Source: Cordilura impudica (taxonomy: Eukaryota > Arthropoda > Insecta > Diptera > Scathophagidae). From it: a DNA stretch of 64,000 nt. The stretch's first letter is position 1; each line of letters opens with the position of its first letter. The translations under genes were made by a program, and so were the position numbers. Location: positions 13,397,168-13,461,167 of the forward strand of contig OY821519.1 of assembly GCA_963682025.1 (NCBI GenBank). The letters are read 5' to 3'. This document shows positions 1 to 11,095 of this stretch, piece by piece. Below the pieces are notes generated by a model. It saw only the letters and a program-made list of their open reading frames with translations. It was not told where the DNA came from and ran no database searches.

Positions 1-108
1 AAATGAAAAATGAAAAACGAAAAATGAAAAATGAAAAATTTAAAATGAAAAACGAAAAATGAAAAACCAAAAATGAAAAACGAAAAATGGAAAATTAAAA
101 ATTAACCA
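1..108. repeat. Degenerate (GAAAAAT)n heptamer array, left-truncated by window
   Basis: The window opens inside an array of GAAAAAT-like heptamers with GAAAAAC and GAAAATT variants. It runs into an AAT-rich stretch and then into the end of a Tc1-like relic. The same order (heptamer array, AAT-rich stretch, Tc1 relic end) recurs at 58.3 kb. Confidence 0.9.
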
Positions 109-227
109 GTTGAAATAATAAATAATAATAAATTTTTTTATATTGGCTGGCTCAGCAGTTGTTTGCTATAAGTGATTTTAAAAAAGCGCCATAAAAATCT
201 TTAATTCTAGATGTTTACACATCTGCC

Positions 228-1440
228 CTGTGATCGGACTCACATGATTTTTTTTGTGGAAATTTCGTCTGCTGTTGGATCCTAAACTTATCTTCATAAT
301 TTGCCGGTACATACGTTTCGCCGTTCGTTATGCAGCGGGAGTATTTTTTATCGAATATGATATCAATTTCCGTGTTCTATTTTCCGCCTCAAAATTTTTT
401 ACAACGTTCCTGTCTAGAGCGTTTTGGACTTTTTGTGTTTTCAAACCTGCATTGGCTTTATCTTTTCGAAGCAAATAGACAATTGATACTATTTCCCGCA
501 TTGGTGCGAAATAAGTCAATTGACGTTATTAACTTTTCCCAAACGGTAATATAATCGGTTGACTTTATTGCACTTTGCAAAAATTGCAATTTGTAATGCT
601 TCGCGCGCCACCCTCCGCCTCTATCCTCCATGCGGTAACGCATGTAGATTTATGTTTTTTTATACTTTTTTATTTAAAATTTTTATTCATTTCATATACA
701 TATTTGACATTTTATTGGAATATTTTTGCTGTATTGGTTACAACTTTTCTGCGGTAAGGGCAGAGGAGAGGATATTTTGCATCTGCTGCATGTTTCAAAA
801 TTTTGAATTACAATCTGCACAAAGTTTAAAATGGCTGCAATGAAATAACACCGTATCGCGATGGTTTTCGGTAAAAAGGATGCAATATAAAATGGCATTA
901 CTCTGGCTGAAATGGATGATGAAGTCTTCCTCCTCGCTTCTTGCTTACGATACTTATTCACAAACGGTTATCATAATGGATTTACAAAAAAAACTAACAA
1001 ATATTTCTTTGAATCGACATACTGCAAGCCTTGTTGATATTTCCATTTGGATTAGAATAACATTTATTAATTTATTTCCAAATTTCTGTTGATTTTATTT
1101 TACTTTGCAAAAAGGCTATTATGTCAATTGGCTTTATTCCGCATGACTATGGGAAATAGTGTCAATTGACGTTATTTCCATCGATCTTGTTACCTGTCAC
1201 CGTTTTTCTACCGGATGTGTTCGGAGCTCTTTTCAATATGTTTTCTATTTTCTTGGCCTTACAAACATCATGTGGATATTCCTTCTTCTCGAACCATGTT
1301 TCCTATCAGTGGTTAAATTCTCTTGATAGTTTTTAATAACATTGGAAATAGTTTGACGGCAGACTTTTGCAACTTTGGCCAACTTTTTGTAGGACCAAGT
1401 TTGATTTTGTTGAAAATATTTAATTTGCTATTTCATCACT
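228..1440 (-). pseudogene. Tc1-like transposase relic, interrupted
   Basis: On the minus strand, pieces of a Tc1/mariner transposase can be read in order. An N-terminal helix-turn-helix part lies at about 1440-1170, with a QTISNVIKNYQENLTTDRKH-like stretch. A middle part lies at 520-328, with GLKTQKVQNALDRNV and ENRTRKL. A short piece resembling the conserved DETYV block follows at about 345-255 (GETYVPA, EDKFRIQ). Stops and frameshifts lie between them. A separate TIR element at 480-1168 interrupts the gene, and the catalytic C-terminal half is replaced by a repeat reading TCATGTGAGTCCGATCACAG toward 228. A related relic lies at 50.7-51.8 kb on the plus strand. The family call rests on motif recognition. 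The gene is clearly dead. Confidence 0.7.
480..1168. mobile_element. TIR element inserted in the Tc1-like relic
   Basis: The left end reads CAATTGATACTATTTCCC and the right end reads GGGAAATAGTGTCAATTG. These are inverted repeats matching at 17 of 18 positions. The element sits between the N-terminal and middle pieces of the Tc1-like transposase, so it is younger than that relic. No clear target duplication is visible. The interior (about 560-1090) has only short open frames without recognisable domains. It behaves like a non-autonomous DNA transposon of unknown superfamily. Confidence 0.55.
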
Positions 1441-2440
1441 CATTTTAAGCAAACGAACAGTAGTGCCGTAAAACATAATAACTGGCACATTTTTATTATA
1501 TTATTATATGAAGCAGAGAAAGATTTTTTCGTTCTCACTCCTTAATTGGGATTTGAACTTGGTATACATTTTACATTTTACAGCTGGCTGGTACTCCTTA
1601 GAAGTTACTCGTAGGGTTTTGTGAAAATAAATCACCAGAGATTTAGAGTTGCTTAAGAGTTGCAAAAATCGTATGATAAAGTTTTTGGTGAAACGTTCTA
1701 ATTGACATGTAGATTTCAAAATGAAAATACATACTCGTATGATTAATATTTTTTTTTTAAATTTAGAATTTTTTTTTTTATTTTTTTAAGGTCAAAATGT
1801 TGCGAAAATTTCATCCTTAAATATCCTTAAAGATTTCCCATAAAAAATTTTTTTTAAAAATATGTGTTGTAGTATATAATAAAAAAAAACTGCGATATTC
1901 TCCTAATCTGCTAGACACTATCAAAACATTGCAGTTGGAAATGAAAAGTTAAATTAAGCAAAAATTTAGTAAATGGTGTTTTTGTTTTAACTTCCAAAAC
2001 GATTTCCGTTTGTGTTAAATAAATCTTTTAAAAAAATAATGAAATTTAATATTTACTAATAGTTATTTGTTTAAACAATTTAATAGATTAAATTACAAAC
2101 ATTATTAATAAGACTTTGAAAGTGTGTTGTGGCTGTTGCTGTTAATATTTAAACATTAAATTTTGTAATATCGAATTTGAAACTATATAATATTCAATAT
2201 CATAATAAACGACATAAATATAATTGAGTTTTTCTATTAAATTTACTTATAACCAAACACATTCTGCATAAATATCAAGGTGTTCGCTTACCTTGTCATA
2301 ATACTCGTAATAAAAAAAAAACAAAACAAAATTGTTGGTGGCATGTGCAACAAGTGTGTGTTTTAATATGAAAAAAATAAAATATCACAAAATTTATAGA
2401 AAGTGCATTTTTTAATTGTCATTTATTGTCTCATTAAATT
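1441..2440. other. AT-rich unique DNA, no gene seen
   Basis: This stretch has homopolymer runs and short open frames with no domain I recognise. The phrase 'aagagttgcaaaaatcg' followed by 'aaagtttttggt' (about 1655-1690, minus strand) recurs in related form near 5105-5140, which suggests an old shared repeat. Confidence 0.6.
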
Positions 2441-2449
2441 TAGCTGTGA

Positions 2450-2549
2450 CAAATTTTAATTTTCAATAAAGTGAATTCGAAACGTATTTACAAAAAAGGA
2501 AGGATTAGCTGGATTCCGTTATTCAAAAGTAACCAAAACTAAAACAATG
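2450..2549 (+). other. Candidate 5' exon ending ATG|GTAAGT
   Basis: The sequence AAAACAATG at 2541-2549 is followed immediately by GTAAGT, a consensus splice donor. Start codons directly before the first intron are common in insect genes. The upstream 100 bases are less repetitive than their surroundings and could be a short 5' UTR. No TATA box, initiator or downstream coding exon could be assigned, and no matching acceptor with an open exon was found in the window. If real, the downstream repeats would lie in a long first intron. It could equally be a chance match. Confidence 0.22.
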
Positions 2550-2902
2550 GTAAGTTTAACGATTAATATTCATACATATATGTTTTTAAATTATTCGCAG
2601 AGTTATGGTTTTCTGTTGGGTAAGCTGATTTTATGTGATGATAAAATTTAGTATTTCACTGTGTTTCCTTATACAAACCATAGGGTTACACTTATATTTA
2701 AATTCTTTGTTTTATTTAAAAGTGCGAATAATCATTTGGCTTTCTTTAATTTTTAAAGCATTGTTGAATTGAAAGCTTATCAACTTATCATCATCGATTA
2801 GTTAAAAATTTCAAAAACTTAATTTGACTTTCCTTGTAATATAAGATATATATTATATATTGTAATATAAGATATATATTAATACGTGAAGGTAAATCTT
2901 TC

Positions 2903-3025
2903 GATCACTTTTTAAGCAAAATGTGAGCACGGAGGAGTGTGAAATTTGGCATAGTTATAGCTTATATGGAGAAGAAGTGTAGAATGATAAAATATATGTA
3001 TAATATGTGTTAAAAATATATTAAG
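2903..3025 (+). repeat. Dispersed repeat flanking the pentamer array
   Basis: The segment containing GGCATAGTTATAGCTTATAT and GAGAAGAAGTGTAGAATGAT is present in reverse complement at about 42838-42960. There it again abuts a pentamer array, a short one. The unit therefore carries the (TAAAA)n array as part of a dispersed element. Confidence 0.6.
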
Positions 3026-4267
3026 TAAAATAAAATAAAATAAAATAAAATAAAATAAAATAAAATAAAATAAAATAAAATAAAATAAAATAAAATAAAA
3101 TAAAATAAAATAAAATAAAATAAAATAAAATAAAATAAAATAAAATAAAATAAAATAAAATAAAATAAAATAAAATAAAATAAAATAAAATAAAATAAAA
3201 TAAAATAAAATAAAATAAAATAAAATAAAATAAAACAAAATAAAATATAATAAAAAAAAAAATAAAATAGAATAAAATAAAATAAAATAAAATAAAATAA
3301 AATAAAATAAAATAAAATAAAATAAAATAAAATATGATAAAATAAAATAAAATAAAATAAAATAAAATAAAATAAAATAAAATAAAATAAAATAAAATAA
3401 AAAAAAATAATATAAAATAAAATGAAATAAAATAAAATAAAATAAAATAAAATGTAATAAAATAAAATAAAATAAAATAAAATAAAATAAAATAAAATAA
3501 AATAAAATAAAATAAAATAAAATTTAATAAAAAAAAATAAAATAAAATAAAATAAAATAAAATAGAATAAAATAAAATGAAATTAAAAAAAAAATAAAAT
3601 AAAATAAAATGTTATAAAATAAAATAAAATAAAATAAAATAAAATATTATAAAATAAAATAAAATAAAATAAAATAAAATAAAAAAAAAAAAAAAAAAAA
3701 TAAAGTAAAATAAAATAAAATAAAATAAAATAAATTAAATAAAATAATATAAAATAAAATAATATAAAAAAAATAAAATAAAATAAAGTAAAAAAAAAAA
3801 AAAAATAAAGTAAAATAAGTTGGAATGAAATAAAAAGTGAAATAAAATATGAAATAAAATAAAATAAAATAAAATAATATAAAATAAAATAAAATAAAAT
3901 ACAATAAAATAAAAAAAAAAAATAAAAAAAATAAAATAAAACAAAAAAAAAAAAAATAAAATAAAATAAAATAAAATAAAATAAAATAAAATAATAATAA
4001 AATAAAATAAAATAAAATAAAATAAAATAAAATAAAATAAAATAAATTAAATAAAGTAAACTAAAATAAAATAAAATAAAATAAAATAAAATAAAATTAA
4101 ATAAAATAAAATAAAATAAAATAAAATAAAATAAAATAAAATAAAATAAAATAAAATAAAATAAAATAAAATAAAATAAAATAAAATAAAATAAAATAAA
4201 ATAAAATAAAATAAAATGGAATGAAATGAAATGAAATGAAATGAAATAAAATAAAATAAAATAAAAT
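3026..4267. repeat. (TAAAA)n pentanucleotide microsatellite, about 1.24 kb
   Basis: The array is nearly pure TAAAA units at 3026-3234 and again at 4090-4216. Between these it has point variants and runs of A. The long hydrophobic open frames on the minus strand (repeating FILFY) are translations of this array and are not genes. Confidence 0.97.
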
Positions 4268-4269
4268 AT

Positions 4270-4445
4270 TTCTAATAAATATTTTTATAAGAGCCTAAAG
4301 GTATGCTTATCAATTTCAGATATTTCACAATTCATCGCCTGTGCATTTATAATTGATGTTTTCAAAAAAAAAAAGTACATTTTAATTGCCCTGTGTTGAA
4401 TTGTGTATTACCTAAAATTGATTAGCATACCTTTAGGCTCTTATA
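4270..4445. repeat. Inverted pair of Helitron-derived fragments
   Basis: A minus-orientation fragment (about 4290-4345, with AAGAGCCTAAAGGTATGC) and a plus-orientation fragment (about 4385-4445, with GCATACCTTTAGGCTCTT) are inverted copies of the middle of the small Helitron family described below. Confidence 0.6.
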
Positions 4446-4985
4446 AAATTATTTTTTAATAATTCAAATTATATTTCTTCTGTGTGTTCATCAAATAATT
4501 ATAATGAAATTTAATGATTTTTATTTAAGAATTAACAATTCAATGAATTTTATTTATATCTAAAATATTAAGAGGCTAGGCAATTTCTTGTGACCGATTT
4601 TTGTTCTACCAATTTATCCCGATTTTGGCTAAAAGTTTATTATTTGAAAGGTATTTCTTTTTAGCCATTTTGCAGACTTACAGATTTTTAAATTTTTTCG
4701 TTTATTTTGAGTATATTGCATTTAAAGTTGCTACTAACACATACATAAATGTTTTTTGTGTTGATTTGTGAATTGTTTATAATTGATTAGCATACCTTTA
4801 GGGTCTTAATTTAATAAAAAAAAAAATTTCCTAGAATTTGCACTCGAATTTCGAGGGCTGGATTCTGCTAGTATTCATAAATTTTTACACTTATATAGTT
4901 TAAAAAAAGGATTGGAAGAAAAAATTTTAATGAAAAAATTAAATTTCTTAGAATTTGCACCCGAATTTCGAGTACTGGGCTGTGC
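4385..4985 (+). mobile_element. Older non-autonomous Helitron, split by a younger one
   Basis: The left part (4385-4558) and right part (4872-4985) match in order the reverse complement of the Helitron at 52.0-52.5 kb. The right part ends in the family's terminal hairpin, GCACCCGAATTTCGAGTAC, followed by degenerate sequence where CTAG would be expected. The younger Helitron at 4559-4871 separates the two parts. Confidence 0.6.
4559..4871 (+). mobile_element. Non-autonomous Helitron H1, 313 bp
   Basis: It starts TCTAAAATATTAAGAGGC. It ends with a hairpin (CACTCGAATTTCGAGGG region) about 10 nt before the terminal CTAG. It lies between A (4558) and T (4872) with no target duplication. These are the hallmarks of Helitrons: 5'-TC, 3' hairpin plus CTRR, A^T insertion. 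Removing it rejoins an older Helitron. It encodes no Rep/helicase, so it would depend on an autonomous partner. Confidence 0.8.
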
Positions 4986-5495
4986 ATATTTAATTTAAAA
5001 GTTACAATATAACGGCAACCAAAATGCGATTTACGAGATCCATAACGAAAAATAACTGAAAAATCTCAACATTCGTTTGGACTAAAAAAATTCATTTTCT
5101 CATTTAAGAGTTGCAAAAATCGAAAGAAAAAGTTTTTAGTAATACATCCTAACATACATACAGGTTTCGAACCTTTTTTAATACTTTTTCCATTTTCAAA
5201 TGACCAATTTCATCCTTGAATATCCTTGAAGATTTCAAATGAAAATTTTTCTTTTAAATATATGTCGAAGTCTTTAATATGCAGATGAACTTATTTAAAT
5301 TGCAAATATCTAGCTGTCTTTGTTTAATGGTAAAAAGAAAGATACAACGGCCAAGCATTGGTGAAGCACTGTCAAAGGTGGTTCAAACACTTTGTGTGTT
5401 TTGATTATTCAGTAGGTCAGATACCCCCCCCCACAAAAAAAACATCGATACACATTCAGGTCAGATGTATTGCAACCAGTATTTTAATCGTCTCG
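4986..5495. other. AT-rich DNA, no gene seen
   Basis: There is no recognisable gene. The stretch contains a short GC run (CCCCCCCC near 5425) and phrases shared with 1650-1850. Confidence 0.5.
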
Positions 5496-5620
5496 ACTTA
5501 CATTTAGCGTTAACGGTGTGCCTCCGTATTTTTTTAAATTTAATTATTTTTTATAAAATAAAATTTCGATCTTTATCATTTTAATGATTAAGTTTGAAAT
5601 TCAGGCTCAATATCAAATGT
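5496..5620 (+). repeat. Dispersed repeat shared with 49.19 kb
   Basis: ACTTACATTTAGCGTTAACG, a GATCTTTATCATT block and CAGGCTCAA recur in the same order at 49187-49310. There they form the left part of a candidate Helitron ending at 49725. A shorter fragment with CAGGCTCAAGATCAA lies near 47020. Confidence 0.6.
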
Positions 5621-5970
5621 CTCATTAATCAGTAATCCGAAAATATACGCTATAGGATAATTCCTAGTCATAGACCCCATATAAAGCTGCTTCCCGATCT
5701 TCCCTTAAATCTATCAAAAAAAAAAAAAAAAAAAATATTGCACAGAATTTTCTTAAATTTGGTATTTATATATATTTTGCAAAAAGTAAGTGACTGTAGC
5801 AAATATGGTTAGGATCAGTCCATTTTGCGTCCTAGTCTCCATATAAATATAGCTTTCGCTATGAAGTTTTTCATATCCGAAGACAAAAAACGAATAACAA
5901 TGCCACTCAAATTTGGTTTATGCTTATTTTCTATATCTAATTAGATGGACCTAGACCGACTATAATTTTT
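5621..5970 (-). mobile_element. D1 dispersed repeat, diverged fragment
   Basis: It matches the 5' half of the D1 family in minus orientation: CCCCATATAAAGCTGCTTCCCGATCTTC-type block, CACTCAAATTTGG, then the remnant of the terminal palindrome (CTAGACCGACTATA). Substitutions are numerous compared with 21.7, 22.6 and 25.0 kb, so this is an old copy. Confidence 0.75.
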
Positions 5971-7700
5971 ATATTTGTTTTTTTTTTAAATCATTGACTA
6001 AGCAATATCTGAGATATTAATATTAGAGTACTTTAACAGTAGACTAATATTCTGACAATAAACTAATCAAATTTAATGAAAGTAGTAAACAATAATTCTG
6101 TAAAAATAGCATTGGGACAACACTGCTTACAAGCGTTGGTAAAGCATTGCGAGATAATATAATTACCTCTTCATGCAGACGTTTATTTCTTGTACCACAA
6201 GTAATTTTGATGACTGTATTTTTTTTTATTACATATTTCTATACAAAACTGTGAACAAACATTACATAATTTACGATTATGTGTGGGCGATTTTCCATTA
6301 ATAACTCAAAGATGATGACACCTATTTTATTCCATTTTGTTAACAACAAACTATAAATATCATTTACATATAACAATTAATTTTATGAGTGTTTCGATCA
6401 TTATAGTTTAAATTAAATACATATGTTTTCAACACACTCATACAAGACTCAAGAACTAAATAAAAAAAAAAACATAATTAGACTTAAGGCAATTAATAAG
6501 TTATTAACTTATCACAAATATTGTTTGAGAAATAATTTTTTGAAAAAGAAAAAAACATTTTAATGACAGCTAATTGATTAATTAATTTTTCCAAATTAAG
6601 CCACCATATCTATTTGCGTTAAAAACTAAAATTAACAAAAGAAAAAAAATAAAAACTTCTCATCCAATATTTACCTAAATTTTTTTGGCAAATCATTCAA
6701 AATCAAATGCCAATATAACTAATTACGTATTAGAAAAAAAAAAACAGCGTGCAAAACAAACAGCAATTCATTTCGAACAAATATTGTCTACAAAGAGGTG
6801 TATTTATTTTTTTGGGGTTTATAAATGTTAAATTAATTTATATTTTTTTTGTTGGAAATATCACATTAAGCTGAATTTAACAAAAGTATGTGATGTTTTG
6901 AAATGCAATTGAAAGCCTGGGAACGAAAATCATCAATCATATTTTTGTGTTATTTTTTATTGTTGTTGTTGTTGTTGTTATTTTTGAATTGTAGTTAATT
7001 TAAGATGTTGCAAAACATTACTGAGAAGATTATTGGTTATTTATTTTCGTTTGATCTGTTGTAGTCAAGTCAAGACAAGTCATTATTATGCTGGATTTAT
7101 TATTTGAAATATTAGATGTTCAGTAATAAAATCTAACAGAGATAATGTGATAATAATCCTGAGAATTATTTACTATTATGTTGGTTTATGTATTTAAAAA
7201 AAAAAAAACAATTTCCGTATTGCAGTTTATGAGGGTTAATAAATAAGTTTATTCGATAACCCGCTATTTTATGTGTAAATAACACTAAAGACTTGAGAAA
7301 CGATATTTAAACAGAGCATTGATTTTTTTTATTTATAATTCATTTTTTGAACATTAAGGTGTTTAGAGTTTTCCGAATAAAAGAAAAAAATCATTTAATG
7401 TTTTTGATGAGTTTGAGGAAGAGTTAAAAGAAACTAAAGAAACAAAATAAAAACTTAAAGTCACTTTAAAAGAATCTGCTTTTCATTGCTTTCAAGGTGG
7501 TGGTAGTATGTGAGGCATTGCACAGCAAATGGTGGGATGTCAACTTTATAAAATTATTGACGCGTACATTTTTCAAGTTAGTGCTTAGCACTTTTTAGTG
7601 CTATTTTTTAATATCTGGGACAGCAAATCTTTATTTTTCCAACAAAAAAAAAAAAACAAACAAAAAAATAGTTTTATTAAAAAAAACAATTTTTTACAGT
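5971..7700. other. AT-rich unique DNA with minor simple repeats
   Basis: No gene is visible. There is a short (TTG)n run near 6958-6980. Several A/T homopolymers occur. No repeat shared with the rest of the window was recognised. Confidence 0.5.
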
Positions 7701-8060
7701 GTATATATCATAAGTTTCACTTTTACTTTTGAATGCACGTATGCACATTTTACACAATCTACTAAAAATAGCTAATCTATTTGTTAAACTTTTGGCGCTC
7801 CCTTATTCAAACGCTGACTCTGAAAGGGTTTTTAGCGACATGAACCTTTTCATATTGAAAATTAGAGACCGAATGTCAAACATTTACATTAAAAATGGTT
7901 TGAAAAGAGAAAATTCCTGTTGCGAAAGACAACAAATATTGTAATTAATAGTAATGATGTTTCTAAAACATCGGAATTTGAAATTAAAACAATTTTAAGG
8001 CCGGATGAAAGTAATGATAAAGAAACAATAGACTTTCAAAAAAACTTTGCAATATTTTAA
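7700..8060 (+). pseudogene. hAT transposase C-terminal relic
   Basis: The frame at 7729-7944 reads LALPYSNADSERVFSDMN followed by KIRDRMSN. This is the conserved core of the hAT C-terminal dimerisation domain (hydrophobic stretch, P-x-S-N-A-x-x-E-R-V-F-S, then basic K-x-R-x-R). The frame ends early. One-base frameshift correction extends recognisable downstream sequence to about 8055. The catalytic and BED-finger regions are absent, and no TIRs were identified. It is a dead fragment. Confidence 0.75.
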
Positions 8061-8256
8061 ATTAAAAAATTAAATTAATAATTCTTGTTTGTATAAAATA
8101 CAAAGAATTATTAACTTTTATAGGTTTTTAATTTTTTTTTTTATATTAATTAATTTTATTTTGATTTTTTCTGGCTTTTCGAAGTTAAAAACTGTATTTG
8201 TGAATTAATTTTTTTAGTTTAATGAAAAAAAAGTATATAAATAAAGAGAAAAAATA

Positions 8257-8498
8257 ACAAGTAAGAAAATTATAGTCGGTCTGGACTAACTATACGATAT
8301 CCTATACCATGTGTTTAGAGACACTGAACTACTGATAAATGGATGTAATAAACGGACGGACGGATGGACAGACAGACGTCGCTAAATCGACTCAGAAAGT
8401 GATTCTATAATAAAAGATGGGTCTAGGTGAAATATTTTTGTTAGTTACAAACATCAGTACAGTCACAGTACCCTGTCCACATGGTGGTATAGGGTATA
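8257..8498 (+). mobile_element. D1 repeat, internally deleted
   Basis: It begins ACAAGTAAGAAAATTATAGT with a damaged terminal palindrome. It then jumps to the GGAC/CAGA simple repeat and ends in the D1 3' hairpin block (GGTGGTATAGGGTATA). Only the two ends of the ~790-bp family are kept. Confidence 0.8.
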
Positions 8499-8744
8499 AA
8501 AAGGAAAATTTAGTGCTTTTGTTTAAATTACGCGTTTTTGGATCGGTTTTTATGCTTTTTGATATTCTGAAGTTCGCAACCCTGACCACTACACAGTGCA
8601 ACAGCCATTATAGGCGGGTGAGAAATTCTAAAGCGTTTGGCGTTCTCAGACCTTTTTTATCACCTTTTTTTTATTTGTTTAGTTTTTTAGCTATAATTCA
8701 AGAACCCTTACTGATTTCTCATTTCATTTTTCGGAAAAATTGTA

Positions 8745-8827
8745 GCTAAAGCTTAAATAATAAATGAGTCTGAGCACAGGGGAGATGTGTAAACAACTAG
8801 TAATTATGGATTTTTTATGGTACTTTT
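8745..8827 (+). repeat. Fragment of the repeat that ends the Tc1-like relics
   Basis: GAGTCTGAGCACAGGGGAGA, TGTGTAAAC and CTAGTAATTATGG match segments at 51245-51300 and, in reverse, at 210-254 and 58436-58475. Confidence 0.55.
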
Positions 8828-9130
8828 TATACCCTCCACACCTCAGTGGCAGAGGGTATATATAGGTTTGTCATTCCGTTTGTAACGCATCGAAATAAAT
8901 TCCTGAGACCCCAAAAATATATATTTTCTTGATCCTTATAACAAGGGAAGTTGATTTACCGATGACCGTCTGTCCGTCTGTCTGTGGAAATCACGATCAC
9001 GCCGTCAATATCTAAGCTAAACCGCTCGTTATTGTATAAAATCGTTTACTAACATCCCAAAGGAGTTGCTATTTAAAATCGTCAAAATCGGTTAAAGGGT
9101 TCACGAGCTATGAATGAAACTTTGAAAATA
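8828..9130 (-). mobile_element. D2 dispersed repeat (DINE-like) 3' part
   Basis: It starts at TATACCCTCCACACC and contains a second arm GAGGGTATATA, which forms the D2 terminal hairpin. It continues with CTTATAACA, a CCGTCTGTCCGTCTGTCTG simple repeat and a GTCAAAATCGGTTAAAGGG block. The arrangement of terminal hairpin plus tetranucleotide core resembles DINE-1/Helentron-type elements. Confidence 0.7.
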
Positions 9131-9334
9131 CTCTTGAAAATATAAAATTATTCAGTGTGTTTGTTGTTTTTCTTAAGATATGTTGTATATGTTGTAATTC
9201 TTCGTATTGTTGAAGTCATTGAAGTTGTGTGTATATTAATACTGCACGTATCACATTGGTGGCCTAAGCAAGTTTTACCACATATTTTTTTATCATTAAA
9301 ATTAAATATTAAAAATTAAAAAATTAATAAAAAC

Positions 9335-10128
9335 AAATAAGAAAATTATAGTCGGTCTAGACCGACTATACGATACCCTATACCATGCGTTTAGAAACCC
9401 TATCTCTTAGGCCCAACTAACTGGACATTGAAAATAAGCAAAAACCAAATTTGAGTGGGATTTTTATTAATTTTTTTGGCTGCAGATATGAAAAAGTTCG
9501 TATCGGATGGTATATCTATAAAGGGACTAGGTCCAAAAATGGACCGATCCTGATCATGTTTGGTAAAGTCTCTTGTATGTTGCAAAAATATGTACAAACA
9601 AAATTTGAGAAGAATCAGTGCAATATTTTTGTTTTTTAATAGATTTAAGTGAAGATCGGGAAGCAGCTCTATATGGGGTCAAAGGGATCATTTTTGGACT
9701 ACTCATTAGTGGATGTAATGAACGCATACAAACCCAATTTGAGTAAGATCTATATGACAATTTGGATCTTATGGCAATTTATGTCGATTTCATATGGGTA
9801 ATTTGTATGGGGGCTAGGTCTGAACATGGACCGATTCTCTCCAATTTCAATAGCGTTCATCCCATGGCTGATGAAAGCTTATATACCAAATTTCATCAAA
9901 ATATATTCGTATTTGCGACCTGCAGTTTGATTACAAGCTTTACATGGACACACAGACGGACGGACGGACGGACGGACGGACGGACGGACGGACATTGTTA
10001 AATCAACTCAGAAAGTGATTCTGATTCGATCGGTATAATTAAAGATGGGTCTAGGTCAAATATTTTTGGTTGTTACAAACAGCAGCACAAAGTCATTATA
10101 CCCAAACCACATAGTGGTATAGGGTATA
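9335..10128 (+). mobile_element. D1 repeat, full-length reference copy
   Basis: About 794 bp. The left end carries a perfect 24-bp palindrome (TATAGTCGGTCT and its complement). About 620 bp in lies a (GGAC)n run (9957-9990). The right end is a hairpin, TATACCC...GGGTATA, enclosing ACCACATAGTGGT. Two overlapping antisense frames of 62-68 codons recur in other copies but have no recognisable domain. The layout (end palindrome, tetranucleotide core, 3' hairpin, no TIRs) is like DINE-1/Helentron-associated elements. That family assignment is inference. Confidence 0.85.
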
Positions 10129-10138
10129 ATTAATAAAA

Positions 10139-10150
10139 ATAAAAAATGGA

Positions 10151-10182
<32 letters not shown>

Positions 10183-10724
10183 GAAAAATGAAAAATTAAA
10201 AATGAAAAATGAAAAATGAAAAATGAAAAATGAAAAATGAAAAATTGAAAATTAAAAATCGAAAATGGAAAATGGAAAATGCAAAATGAGAAATGGAAAA
10301 TGAAAAATGAAAAATGAAAAATGAAAAATGAAAAATGAAAAATGAAAAATGAAAAATGAAAAATGAAAAATGAAAAATGAAAAATGAAAAATGAAAAATG
10401 AAAAATGAAAAATGAAAAATGAAAAATGAAAAATGAAAAATGAAAAATGAAAAATGAAAAATGAAAAATGAAAAATGAAAAATGAAAAATGAAAAATGAA
10501 AAATGAAAAATGAAAAATGAAAAATGAAAAATGAAAAATGAAAAATGAAAAATGAAAATTGAAAAATGAGAAATGAAAATTGAAAATTGAAAATTGAAAA
10601 TTGAAAATTGAAAATTGAAAAATTAAAAATGAAAAATGAAAAATTGAAAATAAAAAATCGAAAATGGAAAATGGAAAATGCGAAATGAGAAATGGAAAAT
10701 GAAAAATGAAAAATGAAAAATGAA

Positions 10725-10756
<32 letters not shown>

Positions 10757-11063
10757 GAAAAATGAAAAATGAAAATGAAAATGAAAATGGAAAATGGAAA
10801 ATGAAAGATTAAAAATGGAAATTGGAAAATGAAAAATGAAAATGAAAATGGAAAATGAAAAGTGGAAAATGGAAAATGAAAGATTAAAAATGGAAATTGG
10901 AAAATGAAAAATTAAAAATGGAAAATGAGAGAATTACGAGAGAACATGAAAAATTAAAAATGAAAAATGAAAGATGAAAATTGAAAAATGGAAAATGGCA
11001 AATGAAAAATGGAATATGGAAAATGAAAATTGCAAAATGGAAAATGAAAAATGAAAAATTAAA

Positions 11064-11095
<32 letters not shown>

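Noticed and set aside
2912..3238. 108-codon minus-strand open frame (repeating FILFY)
   Set aside because: It is a direct translation of the (TAAAA)n array. The same applies to the frames at 3647-3944.
9400..9760. Recurrent 62-68 codon frames in D1 copies (9.4, 22.2, 22.9, 25.6, 54.7 kb)
   Set aside because: They occur on both strands of the same bases, have no domain, and recur only because D1 is repeated. No evidence of codon-level conservation was seen.
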